The position numbers and the translations under genes were made by a program. From Bradyrhizobium sp. SRS-191 (GTDB taxonomy: Bacteria; Pseudomonadota; Alphaproteobacteria; Rhizobiales; Xanthobacteraceae), in NCBI RefSeq assembly GCF_024586915.1, contig NZ_JANBVS010000019.1:62001-126000 (forward strand): a DNA stretch of 64,000 nt. Reading direction: 5' to 3'. Every line of letters begins with the position of its first letter. Positions within the stretch are counted from its first letter, which is position 1. Under the pieces are notes generated by a model, which did not search any database, was not told the origin of the DNA, and worked only from the letters and a program-made list of their open reading frames with translations. Positions 51,894 to 61,700 of this stretch are shown here, one piece after another.

Positions 51894-53059
51894 GAGATGA
51901 GTGACTCCGTCGGCACAAGAGATGGCCTGTTGCGGATCGCCTGCCAATGCTCGCGAAAGGCCCGACGCCTGTCCTCTACGGTGCCGGTTGTCTTCCAATG
52001 TAATCCGGAAAGGGTCGTAATGTCGAAGGGCAGGCTCGATCCCTCACGCACCATGACCATGGTGGGCAGGCTGCGGCCGAGAGCATAACCAAGTTCGAGG
52101 AAGCAGTTGGGTCGTGCGCCGGTGATGTCGGCCAGGACAACGCTGCTGCGATGAAGCTTGGCAAATATCTCCTGGTCGATCCTCGAATGCTCATAGGCCT
52201 GACGGCCGTCGATCACGACGAGACGATAGCCGAGCTCTCCCTCGATCACGGGCTGGACCACGGTGTCGAAAAAATACTGAACGTCGTTGTAGTCGGGCAG
52301 GTCCGGATTGAGGAGGCGCACGGCAAACGCTTTGGGTTTCTCCAAGGACTCCAGCAGTTCGATCAGCACAGAAACGCGGTCCGCGATCACCTGCCGGGGT
52401 GGAAACCGGATCTTGTTGATCCAGTCGTGGGCGTCGCCGTCGTCCGCGATCTGGAACAACCGCCGGCTCTGGTTGGTCGTCAGCCCAAGATTGTAGAGCC
52501 GCCGCGCCCCGGTTGCTTCAGGACACAGCGGAAGATTGAGGGGGATAACGGGCTTGCCTGCGTCATGATAGAGGTTAGCAAGAAACAACACGCCCTCCCC
52601 GCCGCCCAGTACGAGGAGAATGTCGCCGAACCGCGCCTGCGCCTCCATGCGCTTGCTGGCCATGTTCCAGTGTGCTGCATTCTCGATCTTGACCAACGTC
52701 GACGCCCGGAGCTCATCCCAGAGCTTGATGTAGGCTTGCGGAATCTGGTCTTCCGTCTTGTGGTGTTGCACGGCGACCGCAAGCGGTCCCGGCAAGTTCC
52801 GCGGGCGCAGCGTCAAATTATCCTTGATAGCCTCCCAGACCAGCCAGTCGAAGCAAATCGGCAGGCCGTCGACCTTGCGAACCGGCTCGGCATCAACCGG
52901 CACGACAAAATTGGCGCCGCGTTTGACGAGTTCCTTGACCAAGCTGGCGATCAGCTCCCTCGCCGCGTTGACATCGGCCGAGGCAGCGATGGCTGCGTTG
53001 TCAACGACGCTGCCGCTGATATGGATGCGACGGCCCCAAAGGGGAGAACGCGCCATCAT
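51890..53059 (-). CDS. CBASS effector: SLOG/TPALS plus deoxyribosyltransferase-like domain
   Basis: The 389-residue protein has an N-terminal SLOG-type domain of the TPALS/Cap17-N class (HISGSVVDNAAIAASADVNA, then GANFVVPVDAEPVRKVDGLP; about 10-200) with a GGGEGVLFLANLYHDAGKPV nucleotide loop. Its C-terminal domain (about 235-389) has LVVIDGRQAYEHSRIDQEIF and DITGARPNCFLELGYALGRS, as in nucleoside 2-deoxyribosyltransferase/TIR-like folds. SLOG domains sense nucleotide signals; the C-domain could cleave NAD or nucleosides. It overlaps its neighbours by four bases each. This is not the NucC effector usual in type III CBASS. Confidence 0.75.
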   Translation of the reverse strand: MMARSPLWGRRIHISGSVVDNAAIAASADVNAARELIASLVKELVKRGANFVVPVDAEPVRKVDGLPICFDWLVWEAIKDNLTLRPRNLPGPLAVAVQHHKTEDQIPQAYIKLWDELRASTLVKIENAAHWNMASKRMEAQARFGDILLVLGGGEGVLFLANLYHDAGKPVIPLNLPLCPEATGARRLYNLGLTTNQSRRLFQIADDGDAHDWINKIRFPPRQVIADRVSVLIELLESLEKPKAFAVRLLNPDLPDYNDVQYFFDTVVQPVIEGELGYRLVVIDGRQAYEHSRIDQEIFAKLHRSSVVLADITGARPNCFLELGYALGRSLPTMVMVREGSSLPFDITTLSGLHWKTTGTVEDRRRAFREHWQAIRNRPSLVPTESLIS

Positions 53060-53952
53060 TTATCCTCCATCACCGGCGAGGCCTGAATCGCCGCGGCCGC
53101 GGACTTTAGGTGCTCGAAGCGCAGCGGCTGCTGCGGGTAAGCCTTGGCGAGCGCGGCCGGATAGAGGCGCGTGCGAATATCCGAATAGGTCCAGGCCGGA
53201 TGGCTCCCGCGCGCGCCGGTCGCCGCCACAAGTTCTGCAATTTGCGAGGCGGGCAGGCTCAGGCCCGCCAGGTCCATCTGGAAGAGCTGGCGCCGCTCGT
53301 CGTCCGATGGGCGCTTGAATTCTTCGGTGATGGCCGCGCGCCGCCGAAGCGCCGGGTCGAGGACCGAGAGCCTGTTGGTGCAGAGGATGACGACAATGCG
53401 GCCGCCATACTGTCTGAGATCGTCGACACCCTGGATCAGCGTATTGACCGCGACTTTGTCTTCGTGATGGCTGTGGTCCTGCGCGCGGGATGCCCCGAGG
53501 CTGTCGCCCTCGTCGATGATCAGGATGGCGCGCCGGCTCTTGCCGGCAGACTGGATCACCTTGCGGAAGGCCTCGGCGATCAGCGTTCCCATCTCGCCGA
53601 CCATGCCGCCGCCGCGCACGCGGTTCGACAGTTTGAAGAGGATCGAATCTTCGCTTCTGGCTTCCGAGATGAGCTTGTTGGCGATGCACTCGGCCATTGC
53701 GGTCTTGCCGGTTCCGACATCGCCGTGGAAGATGACGAGCGGGTACTGCTCGGCGACAAGGTCGCAGATCGCGAGCTTGCCGCCATGATGTTTTCGGTTC
53801 CAATCAGCCAGTCCGCCGACATTGAGCAGGAGGCGAAGCTGGTCATAGACGCGGGCGTATCGGGCGGCAAAGCCCAGCAAGATGTTTTCACGCTTGACCA
53901 ACGCCTCGCTGGGAAGCGGTATTTCGGAGTCAAAAATGCTCGGCTGGCTCAC
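53056..53952 (-). CDS. cap6: Trip13-like AAA+ ATPase (Cap6)
   Basis: The 298-residue AAA+ protein has Walker A FHGDVGTGKTAMAE (near 80), Walker B AILIIDEGDSLGASR (near 140) and sensor CTNRLSVLDPALRRRAAITE (near 200). Trip13/Pch2-like ATPases remodel HORMA proteins and keep type III CBASS off. The GTG start at 53952 forms a GTGA overlap with the HORMA stop; a longer frame is not used. The end overlaps the effector by four bases. Confidence 0.85.
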   Translation of the reverse strand: MSQPSIFDSEIPLPSEALVKRENILLGFAARYARVYDQLRLLLNVGGLADWNRKHHGGKLAICDLVAEQYPLVIFHGDVGTGKTAMAECIANKLISEARSEDSILFKLSNRVRGGGMVGEMGTLIAEAFRKVIQSAGKSRRAILIIDEGDSLGASRAQDHSHHEDKVAVNTLIQGVDDLRQYGGRIVVILCTNRLSVLDPALRRRAAITEEFKRPSDDERRQLFQMDLAGLSLPASQIAELVAATGARGSHPAWTYSDIRTRLYPAALAKAYPQQPLRFEHLKSAAAAIQASPVMEDK

Positions 53953-54449
53953 GCGGCCCAATCCTTTCTCTGCACGCCATAGGCGCTGCTGACGTAGTTG
54001 CGGCTGCCCGACGACATCAGCGAGGTGTGGCTGGTGTCGTCGTAGGAAGGCACCCAACCGATTTTAAGCTTGCCCTTTATCGCTTCGCGGGCGGTGTTGG
54101 TGTAGTCATCGGTATAGCCGAGAATCATGCGCAAGCTGGCCCCTGCCACCTTCGGCCACAGCACGCCGCCCGGACGGCTCGTGGTCAGCGACCCGGCGTC
54201 GGTGTCGACATCGAAACGGACAGCCTTCTGCTCAACGCCGTAGCTCAGCAGCGTCACGTCGACAAAGGCGAGGTATCCGGCCTTGGCCAGCACCTCGATA
54301 TCATGGGCGTAGTCGGCGGCCTCGGCCGGCGTCCATGCGCCGGTGCTGTCCGCGATCATGATGAGGTCAGCCGTCACGCGATGGACCACGTTTTCGATGT
54401 CGACGACCGTGTAGGTCGCACTGGTGGTGGCGCTTCTGGTCTGGCTCAT
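53949..54449 (-). CDS. cap7: bacterial HORMA protein (Cap7)
   Basis: The 166-residue protein begins MSQTRSATTSATYTVVDIEN and includes VTADLIMIADSTGAWTPAEA and a C-terminal safety-belt-like segment (MSSGSRNYVSSAYGVQRKDW). Together with a Trip13 gene and a CD-NTase this fits bacterial HORMA proteins, which activate the cyclase on infection. A HORMA fold is hard to show from sequence; context carries the call. It starts one base after the cyclase stop. Confidence 0.75.
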   Translation of the reverse strand: MSQTRSATTSATYTVVDIENVVHRVTADLIMIADSTGAWTPAEAADYAHDIEVLAKAGYLAFVDVTLLSYGVEQKAVRFDVDTDAGSLTTSRPGGVLWPKVAGASLRMILGYTDDYTNTAREAIKGKLKIGWVPSYDDTSHTSLMSSGSRNYVSSAYGVQRKDWAA

Positions 54450-54450
54450 C

Positions 54451-55395
54451 TCAATCCTCCGTCTTGAAGCGAGGACCGAAGATCTCCTTCCAGACCTCAT
54501 TGTCGTTTTCGGCCGATGCGAAATTGGCCGCCTCCCACGCCGTCTCGGCTGCCGCGACGATCTCCTTGCGCTCGGCTTCGGAGATGCGGCTGGTCACGTT
54601 GTTGAGGCTGTAGACCGGGTCGAGGATCACCACCGGATCGGTAAACTGACCGAACGGCGCCGTGTTCTCGGGAAAGCTGATCTGCTCCTTGAGCCCGGAC
54701 TGGGCGACATAAAGAAGAAAGTTCCGGAAGCGCTGCTCGATGCTGCCGGAATTGCCCTGGGCCTCCAGCACATGAGCCAAGATGAGCTCGATCGCGAACG
54801 ACTTGAGCGGCTTGAGTTCAGCATGGTTGCGCCATTTCTTCGCCAAGCGCACCAGGGTGCGGAAATCGGTGTCTTGGCTCTTGCGGTCGCGGACAAACTT
54901 GATCTGGCAGGGAGCGCAGGTCTGGATCTTCGATCGGTCGTTGATGTCGAACTGCCAACCGTAGCCGGGTCGGTTCTCGTCCTCGATGACCGGAACTATG
55001 TCGACGCTCAGGCCGGTGCCGACGAAGGTCACGGTCGCGGCCTTGCGCTGGATCTGGAAGTCTTCGACCGACTTGTTGGGGTAGATCTTCGTCAGCAGGT
55101 CGTAGATCGTGTCGTTCAGACTTTCGAGCGTTTCCTGGTCGACATCGCGGCCGGAGATGTAGAAGACGACGTCGACATCCACCGGATCGGCGCTGGTCTT
55201 GCGGAGGATCGTGTATTTTGCAAACGAGCCCGCCTTCACGACCTTGGTGATCTTGATTTCGGTCTTGTCGCGGACGCTCTTGCGCAATTCAGCGATCAGG
55301 CGGTCGACCTGCTCGTGATACTCTGTCCGCTTGTCGGCAGGCAGGCGCAGGACATTGCTGTCGTAGTAGCGCAGTTCGGTATTGTTCAACGCCAT
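54451..55395 (-). CDS. cdnC: CD-NTase oligonucleotide cyclase (CdnC-like)
   Basis: The 314-residue protein has the cyclase core: G56-S57 in KAGSFAKYTILRKT, then D73 and D75 in PVDVDVVFYI, and D132 in GLSVDIVPVIEDE. These are the nucleotidyltransferase motifs of CD-NTases. The pairing with HORMA and Trip13 and the size fit clade C enzymes, which make cyclic oligonucleotides as alarm signals. It is the first gene of the operon. Confidence 0.85.
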   Translation of the reverse strand: MALNNTELRYYDSNVLRLPADKRTEYHEQVDRLIAELRKSVRDKTEIKITKVVKAGSFAKYTILRKTSADPVDVDVVFYISGRDVDQETLESLNDTIYDLLTKIYPNKSVEDFQIQRKAATVTFVGTGLSVDIVPVIEDENRPGYGWQFDINDRSKIQTCAPCQIKFVRDRKSQDTDFRTLVRLAKKWRNHAELKPLKSFAIELILAHVLEAQGNSGSIEQRFRNFLLYVAQSGLKEQISFPENTAPFGQFTDPVVILDPVYSLNNVTSRISEAERKEIVAAAETAWEAANFASAENDNEVWKEIFGPRFKTED

Positions 55396-55610
55396 TGCCC
55401 CCGCCCCTTTCGCGTTCGGCTTGTGTCCTGTGCCGGCCCGAATGGCCGCCCCAACATCTTGCGGCTCGCCCGGCCCGGTTTACAAGATTGGCCTGTGTAT
55501 GGTGAACCAATCACTATGTGGCGAGTTTCTTAATATTTTTCAAGGGATATCGGTTTACAGATTTATCCCCAAATCATATGGTCGGAAACCCGGATCGTCA
55601 GGAGGCTGCC
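55396..55610. promoter_or_regulatory. divergent control region with repeated GGTTTACA motif
   Basis: This 215-base region lies between divergent cdnC and the HTH-peptidase gene. GGTTTACAAGATTG (55478-55491) and GGTTTACAGATT (55552-55563) are direct repeats. GATTGG (55486-55491) and CCAATC (55507-55512) form an inverted repeat. The region is AT-rich near 55,530-55,545 (TTAATATTTTTC), suggesting a promoter. The sites may be operators for the HTH protein. Confidence 0.5.
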
Positions 55611-56675
55611 ATGATCGGAAACAAGCTCAAGATCGCCCGGTCGGCGTCGGGCCTGTCGCTGCGCGCGCTGGCGGCCGCAATGGACGATCTCGTTTCAGCG
55701 CAAGCCATTGGAAAATATGAGAGAAACGAGGATATGCCGAGCTCGCGCGTGCTGATGGCGCTGGCCCGGGCGCTCGACGTCACGGAGGAATACCTTCTCA
55801 GCGAGGACGAAATTGCCCTTGAAGGGGTGGATTTCCGGAAGAAGGTCGGGACGTCCTCTAGGGAAGAAGCCGTCCTCCAGGCGCGCGCGATTCACATGCT
55901 CGAGCGCTATCTCGCCGTTGAGGACCTGTTACAGTTGCGTAGCGTCGAATGGGAGCAGCCCCGAAGCGCTCCGCATCCCGTTGCAGACATCCGCGACGCC
56001 GAGGATGCTGCCCGGTCGGTGCGGGACGATTGGGGTCTCGGCAACGATCCAATCCCACAGCTCGCCGAATTGCTGGAGGAGCGTGGCATCAAGATTCTGT
56101 CGCTCGACCTAGACGAGATCGATGGTCTTGCGGCCAAGGTCCGGCGCAGGGACCGTGCGGCCGCGCGCGTCATCGTCGTCAAGCGCAGCACGTGGTCGGA
56201 GCGCAAGCGGTTCAATCTCGCCCATGAACTCGGCCACATGGTGATTGCTCCCTGCGGCGGGGTCGATGAAGAGAAAGCCGCGCATCGTTTCGCCGGAGCA
56301 TTCCTGGTGCCGGCCGACGTCCTGCGGGCGGAGGTCGGCGTTCATCGTTCGTCGATCAGCCTTGGGGAGCTGGTGGCGCTCAAAAAACGCTTCGGCGTCA
56401 GCGTCCAGGCCCTCGCCTATCGCTGCAAGGATCTCAGCATCATCAACCAGGCCGCGTTCGGCCGGTTGTTCAAGATCTTTGCCGAGCGAGGATGGAGGAC
56501 GGCGCCTTTCAAGGAACCGGAGACGATGGAGCCCGCGCTCGAAGAGCCGAAGCGGTTCGAGCGATTGTGCTACAGGGCGCTCGCCGAGGGCCTAATCGGA
56601 GAATCCCGTGCGGCGGAGCTGCTTGGCATTTCCGTGCGCGAGCTTGATGCCAGACTGGATCAGGTGGCGGCTTGA
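55611..56675 (+). CDS. XRE-ImmA/IrrE metalloprotease regulator
   Basis: The 354-residue protein joins an XRE helix-turn-helix (GNKLKIARSASGLSLRALAA, residues 3-60) to an ImmA/IrrE (COG2856) metalloprotease domain with HELGH in RFNLAHELGHMV (near 200-209). ImmA-type proteases cleave repressors on DNA damage; the CapH/CapP pair controls CBASS in this way. Here both parts are in one polypeptide, divergent from cdnC. AGGAGG lies six bases before the ATG. It could instead be the antitoxin of the PIN protein next to it. Confidence 0.85.
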   Translation: MIGNKLKIARSASGLSLRALAAAMDDLVSAQAIGKYERNEDMPSSRVLMALARALDVTEEYLLSEDEIALEGVDFRKKVGTSSREEAVLQARAIHMLERYLAVEDLLQLRSVEWEQPRSAPHPVADIRDAEDAARSVRDDWGLGNDPIPQLAELLEERGIKILSLDLDEIDGLAAKVRRRDRAAARVIVVKRSTWSERKRFNLAHELGHMVIAPCGGVDEEKAAHRFAGAFLVPADVLRAEVGVHRSSISLGELVALKKRFGVSVQALAYRCKDLSIINQAAFGRLFKIFAERGWRTAPFKEPETMEPALEEPKRFERLCYRALAEGLIGESRAAELLGISVRELDARLDQVAA

Positions 56676-56678
56676 CAA

Positions 56679-57185
56679 GTGACGATCCTCGTCTCCGACA
56701 CGTCGGTTCTGATTGATCTCGAGCGGGGGAAGCTGCTTGAGGAGATGTTCCACCTGCCCTTCGAATTCGCCGTGCCGGACCTGCTCTATGCCAGGGAATT
56801 GGTCGGTCCCCTTGGAGACCGGCTGGTGGCGCTAGGACTTCGCGTCGAGGTTCTCACCCCACCCGAAGTCAGCCGGGCGACGGCGGTGCGGCGGCAGAAT
56901 GCACGTCTTTCCGTGCCTGACACATTTGCATTCGCTATTGCCGAGGCACGACGGTGGACGTTGCTCACGGGCGATGGCTCGCTGCGTAATCTCGCCATCG
57001 CCGAGCAAGTTGAAATGCACGGCGTGCTATGGCTGCTCGACCAGCTCGCAGACGGAAACCATGTTTCAGTCGAGCAGCTTCATGATGGGCTTAGCGCAAT
57101 CTGCGCCCACCCTCGCTGTCGCCTTCCGACCGAGGAAGTGCAGCGGCGGTTGGCTCAGTTTGCTGAGCAGCTCCGGCGGAATTAG
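56679..57185 (+). CDS. PIN-domain protein
   Basis: The 168-residue protein has PIN-domain acidic residues in ILVSDTSVLIDLERGKL (D6 and neighbours) and PDTFAFAIAEARRWTLLTGD (acidic residues near 80-100). PIN proteins are often RNases and toxin halves of TA pairs. The GTG start lies three bases after the stop of the XRE-ImmA/IrrE gene, so the two are an operon; such pairs have been predicted as TA-like modules. The function here could be CBASS control or an independent TA. Confidence 0.8.
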   Translation: MTILVSDTSVLIDLERGKLLEEMFHLPFEFAVPDLLYARELVGPLGDRLVALGLRVEVLTPPEVSRATAVRRQNARLSVPDTFAFAIAEARRWTLLTGDGSLRNLAIAEQVEMHGVLWLLDQLADGNHVSVEQLHDGLSAICAHPRCRLPTEEVQRRLAQFAEQLRRN

Positions 57186-57667
57186 ATGGTGTCTTCCGTT
57201 TGGAGCGGTCGCCGCTGTGGCTGTGAAATCGCAAGGCAAGCCTCACGCAGCCCTTCGACAACGTTCTTGGACAGCATCGCTTCGTCCTTGGATGACAGTC
57301 CATGTGGAGGCCTTTGCCATATGCTGCGCGTGGCGCTGCCGCCCCGGCTCCTCGATCGCAAGGCCGAGGCGTACAAACTCATCCCATCGGGTCAAAAGTG
57401 GCAGACAGCAGACGCGATAAAGCAGCCAGCGGGCGTAGATGACGTCCGGTCCCGCTTAACCGGGTCGCTTCCTCGTTAGGGACGTCTTTGCGCAAGATTC
57501 GAAATTTAATTTCGCGCGACGCCGGACGCACCATTTGGCCCTCCCTGTTAACGAATGTAGCGAGCAGCGGCGGAAAAGGTCAATTTATACGAGCACGGAC
57601 TATTCCCGAGCCTCTGCCCGCCCTACCGTATCGGTCTGCGCATCCATCCGTGACGATCTTGACGCCC
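57186..57667. other. 482-base gap before the GHKL module
   Basis: No gene is supported. A minus-strand frame (57,182-57,382) has a protein-like tail (MLSKNVVEGLREACLAISQP) but no recognised family and no good start. The AT-rich stretch at 57,495-57,520 may hold the promoter for the next operon. Confidence 0.4.
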
Positions 57668-58711
57668 ATGCCCCTCTATCACACGACGCTCTTCGCAAAC
57701 GACCCGCCCGGTGACCCCTTCGTCTCGCGCGGCGCCGCCTGGTCCTTCGAAAAGGAGTCGGGCTTGTACCGTGGGCCGCTCAAGGAGATGCATGATTTTT
57801 CCATGAAACTGTTCGAGGAGCGGGGCCACGCGGCGACCGGCAACTACGTGTCGGACGACGTGCCAGTGTTCTTCGATATGGAGATCATGATCCGGGCGCC
57901 CGGACCGGCGCAGGCGCAACGTGCGGTAAACTTGCTGATATCAGCGATGGCGGTACTCGAAGGATCGATCACCTTTGGTCCGGAGCCCTTCAGCATCGAA
58001 CTGCGTGAGGCCGGAGCGTCGGCCGGCACGAGGTCGTACATGAGCAAGTCGGGGCTTCTAGCCGCCTGCAGTCTTGCGAACAGCGCCAGCCGGATGCGGT
58101 CGTCCAGCTACGCGCTGCACAAGCTCGCGTTGAGCTACCAATCATCGTCGCCACATCTGATGGACCTTCATCCGGGCGAGTCGCCGCGAAGATTTCAGGT
58201 GCAGACCGATCCAGTCTACCACGTGTACCTCGCCAACGCCGTCACCCTCGCCTATTCCGCTATCGAGGAGCTTGGCCTCGAAATTCGCGCGAACCAAAAG
58301 AACCCGTCTAAGATGCCAGACGGTACTTGGAATCCGTCTGTGAAGGCCGATCTCGAGGAGCGCCTGCAGGAATCTGGCATCGACATCGCGGATACCCATA
58401 TATGGACGTTGCGCGGACCTCAGACCCGCATTGAGAAAAAGCGCCCGCCGCCTTCAGCGGGAAAGCCGAACTGGTCGCGCGGCAATGTGCGCGACGTGAA
58501 CGTCCACCTCATCGATGCGCTGGCGCTCGCAAGCTGGCTGCGAAGCACGACGACAACCCACCGCTTTTCCGATACCGCACGTAGCCTGACAGTTTACGAT
58601 GCGCACAACGTCCAATCGCTCGCGCGCCATCTCATCATGGACAAGTTCGGATTCCGGCAGCTGCGTACGAAGCCGGGCTTGCGCCAACGAACCGAGGCTA
58701 AGGAAAGCTAG
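57668..58711 (+). CDS. unknown protein, first gene of the GHKL/AddB module
   Basis: The 347-residue protein begins MPLYHTTLFANDPPGDPFVS. I recognise no domain. A helical part (ASRMRSSSYALHKLALSYQS and VYLANAVTLAYSAIEELGLE) and a basic C-terminus are visible. It ends in a TAGTG overlap with the GHKL gene, so the two are translated together. The start is uncertain; a GTG at 57650 is in frame. It may be a regulator or specificity factor of the module. Confidence 0.6.
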   Translation: MPLYHTTLFANDPPGDPFVSRGAAWSFEKESGLYRGPLKEMHDFSMKLFEERGHAATGNYVSDDVPVFFDMEIMIRAPGPAQAQRAVNLLISAMAVLEGSITFGPEPFSIELREAGASAGTRSYMSKSGLLAACSLANSASRMRSSSYALHKLALSYQSSSPHLMDLHPGESPRRFQVQTDPVYHVYLANAVTLAYSAIEELGLEIRANQKNPSKMPDGTWNPSVKADLEERLQESGIDIADTHIWTLRGPQTRIEKKRPPPSAGKPNWSRGNVRDVNVHLIDALALASWLRSTTTTHRFSDTARSLTVYDAHNVQSLARHLIMDKFGFRQLRTKPGLRQRTEAKES

Positions 58712-61700
58712 TGAGTGACAATCGGCTGCAACGGAAGGCTACGAGAATCCTGCACCGTAACAACGCGCAAGAGATCAAGAAGGCTCTTGCCGACCTCGAA
58801 GAACACCGATCAGAATTCGCGACACGGTGGCTATGGGAGCTGATTCAGAACGCGCGGGATTTTCCTGACGAGTCGCGACCGATGACGATACGCGTCACGG
58901 TCTCGCCGAAGCAGATTACGTTCGCGCACAACGGGCGGGATTTCACGGAAGAAGAAATCCTGAGCCTGATCCTGCATGGCTCGACGAAGCAATCAAACCC
59001 GGAGCAGCTTGGAAAATTCGGCAGCGGCTTTCTGTCGACGCACCTCATCTCAAAGAAGGTCCGGATTAAGGGGACCCTGCGCGACGATGACGGCGTGCGC
59101 AAGGGCTTTGAATTCGAGCTGGACCGCTCCGGCGAAAGCGCCGAAGCGATTGGAGCGGCAATGCAGAGTTCGCTCGACGCTTTGATTCAAATCCTCGATC
59201 AAAAACGGTTCAAGCCGACCGATTGGACGGAGTACGTCTACCAAGCCGATGGGTCACTTGACGCCGGCGAGCTTGAGACCGATTTTCCGTTCGACGCCGT
59301 TCCTTACATTCTTGTTTTCGATAACAACGTTGATGCGATTGAGCTCCGATTGCAGGATAAGCGCTACAGCTATACGCGCGCAGGCACTGAGGAGCTTGAT
59401 GCGGGCGGCTATGTCACGGTGATCGAAGGAATTGACTCGTCCGACCGCTTCTTCGTCGTCGAAGAGGATGGGATTTGGGCGGCGGTTCCAGTCTCGGAGC
59501 GCGAGGACGAAGGCTACGAGCTGTGGCTGCCGGGCGACGTGCCGCGGCTGTTTAAGTTTCTGCCGCTCGTGAACTCCGTCACTCTCGGCCTGCCCGCCGT
59601 GTTTCACAGTCCGTTGTTCGCGACCACAGAGAACCGGGATGGCCTGGTGTTCTCGGCCGGCGGTCCGAATAGCGATGTCAATAAGGGACTCCTGACCAAG
59701 GCTGCGGCGTGCTTTCTCCTGCTGGCGCGAAACTGCGCCGAAGAAGGCTTTGACGATTTGCATCTGCTGCTCAATGTGAGCGAGGTGTCTGATTTTCCGG
59801 CCTGGCTGGAGGACAGGCCTTGGTATGCCGATTGGCAGCGCTCCCTGATCCGGCAATTTGCGGCCATCCCGCTCGTGCGGATGGAAAACGGGGACCCCGA
59901 GCCAGCCTCCGACGCACACCTCCCGCTCGGCGACGCGACCATGACGTGGGAGAGCGTTTATCGGCTTGGGACGAACTTGGCTGAGGCTTGGGCGCCAGCC
60001 GCGGCGGTCGCCGAGGGCTGCTCTGTCGTCGCTGCCGCATGGATTGGCCTCTTGGGCGACAACGATCCGCTGATTGAATCCTGCGTCCTCACGCCGGAGC
60101 GGCTGATCGCGAATGTGAAAGAGATCGGAAGCCTCAAAAATCTAGGCGAACGCCTCGAACTTGAGCGAGCCGAAACCATCGCGTGGCTGAATGGGCTGAT
60201 TTCCGCCGTGGCCGAGCCGCACAGGGCCACTTGCCTCGATGGCTTGATCCCCGATCAGACTCCCGAAGGCACCTTCCGCTCCAGCGTCGAGCTCAGCCGC
60301 GACACGGAGATCGACGACGACCTCAAGAATGTACTGGAGACGCTGGATGATCCCATTCGTAAGCGGCTCGTCCATGAGGACATCATCGGCGCGGAGAGCA
60401 TCATCAAGCGGGTTCAGCCGCGTGAGCCGCTGGTATCGAACGCCAAGGACCGCCTCAAGAGACAAGCGCAGGCGACGTCCGACGCGCCGGAATACCGTGC
60501 AGCCTGCTTGACGATGTTTCAGTGGCTCGCGGTCGAGGGGCGCTGGGACGACTTGAAGGATGGCATTCCCGTTTACACGCTGGACAACGACGAATCCGAA
60601 ATGGTCAGCAAGACCTCGTCGCGCGGAACCCTTTTGGCGCCGCGGGAACTGTGGCCCGACGAAGCGCGCCCGTACTGGGACGCGTTTCCGAGGGGTTCGG
60701 TCCTAAGCGACGATTACGCCCCCCTGCTGGACAGCAGTTCGTGGAGCGAGGCGGCGGCGAACGGGGTCCTCGTCATTGAGTTGCTGTCGTCAGAAGACCA
60801 AGAGCTGGCCGAGCTCGAAAACTATATGCTCGCTCTCGAACTTGAAGGCTATGGGCACAGCGCCGCTGCGCCGGTCGAAGTCGGCAAGCTGGCGTTCATC
60901 GGCACGGAATTTCAGGAAGCGCTGCGCAGCCGCGAGCGCGCCGTAAGATTTCTTCAGTTCATTCTAGATTACGTGATTGGTGCCGACAAATCGTGGAAAA
61001 AGCGCGTCGCGGTCGAATGCGAATGCGGCGCTGAACATGAGATCATTCCGTGTCAATGGCTCGCCTTCATTCGCGAGCGAGAGTGGGTGCCGCGGTCAAA
61101 GGTCCAGGAACGCCTGACGGACGTCAGCCTCGCTCGCCTCACGCGTCACGACCCTCGCCTCGCCGATGCTGTGACCAGCGAGGAGCATACGGACTTCCTG
61201 ACTCTGATCGGCATCAACGTGCTCGAACAGGCTGTGCTTGCAGCGGGCGAGTCGCAGAGCACCGAACTTCGAAGAAGGCTTGCCCAACTTGCCCGATTGG
61301 CGGCTCAGCATCCGGGCGCCGTCGCGCGGCTGATCGAAGACATCGAAGCGCACCATGAAGCCGACCAACGCTGGAGGCAAAATCAGAAGCTCGGCAAGAT
61401 CGTCGAGGAATTGATCGGCGCGCGGCTCAAATCGCGCTTGTTATTGCTGCGCATGCGCGTGAAGCCCCAGTTCAAAGGCTATGACCTCGGCGCTTATGTT
61501 GATGAAGCTTCCTATGCCGATGTCGGCTGGATCGAGATGCAGCAGGCCGAAACGCTGGTCGCCAAGATCGAGATCAAGGCGACACGTGGCGGCAGCGTGA
61601 GCATGAGCAATCGTCAGGGCGAGGAAGCGAGCGGCGATCAAGCCCGGTTCTGGCTTTGCGTGGTCCCTCTCGATGCCAACGAAGACATTGACGAACTCAC

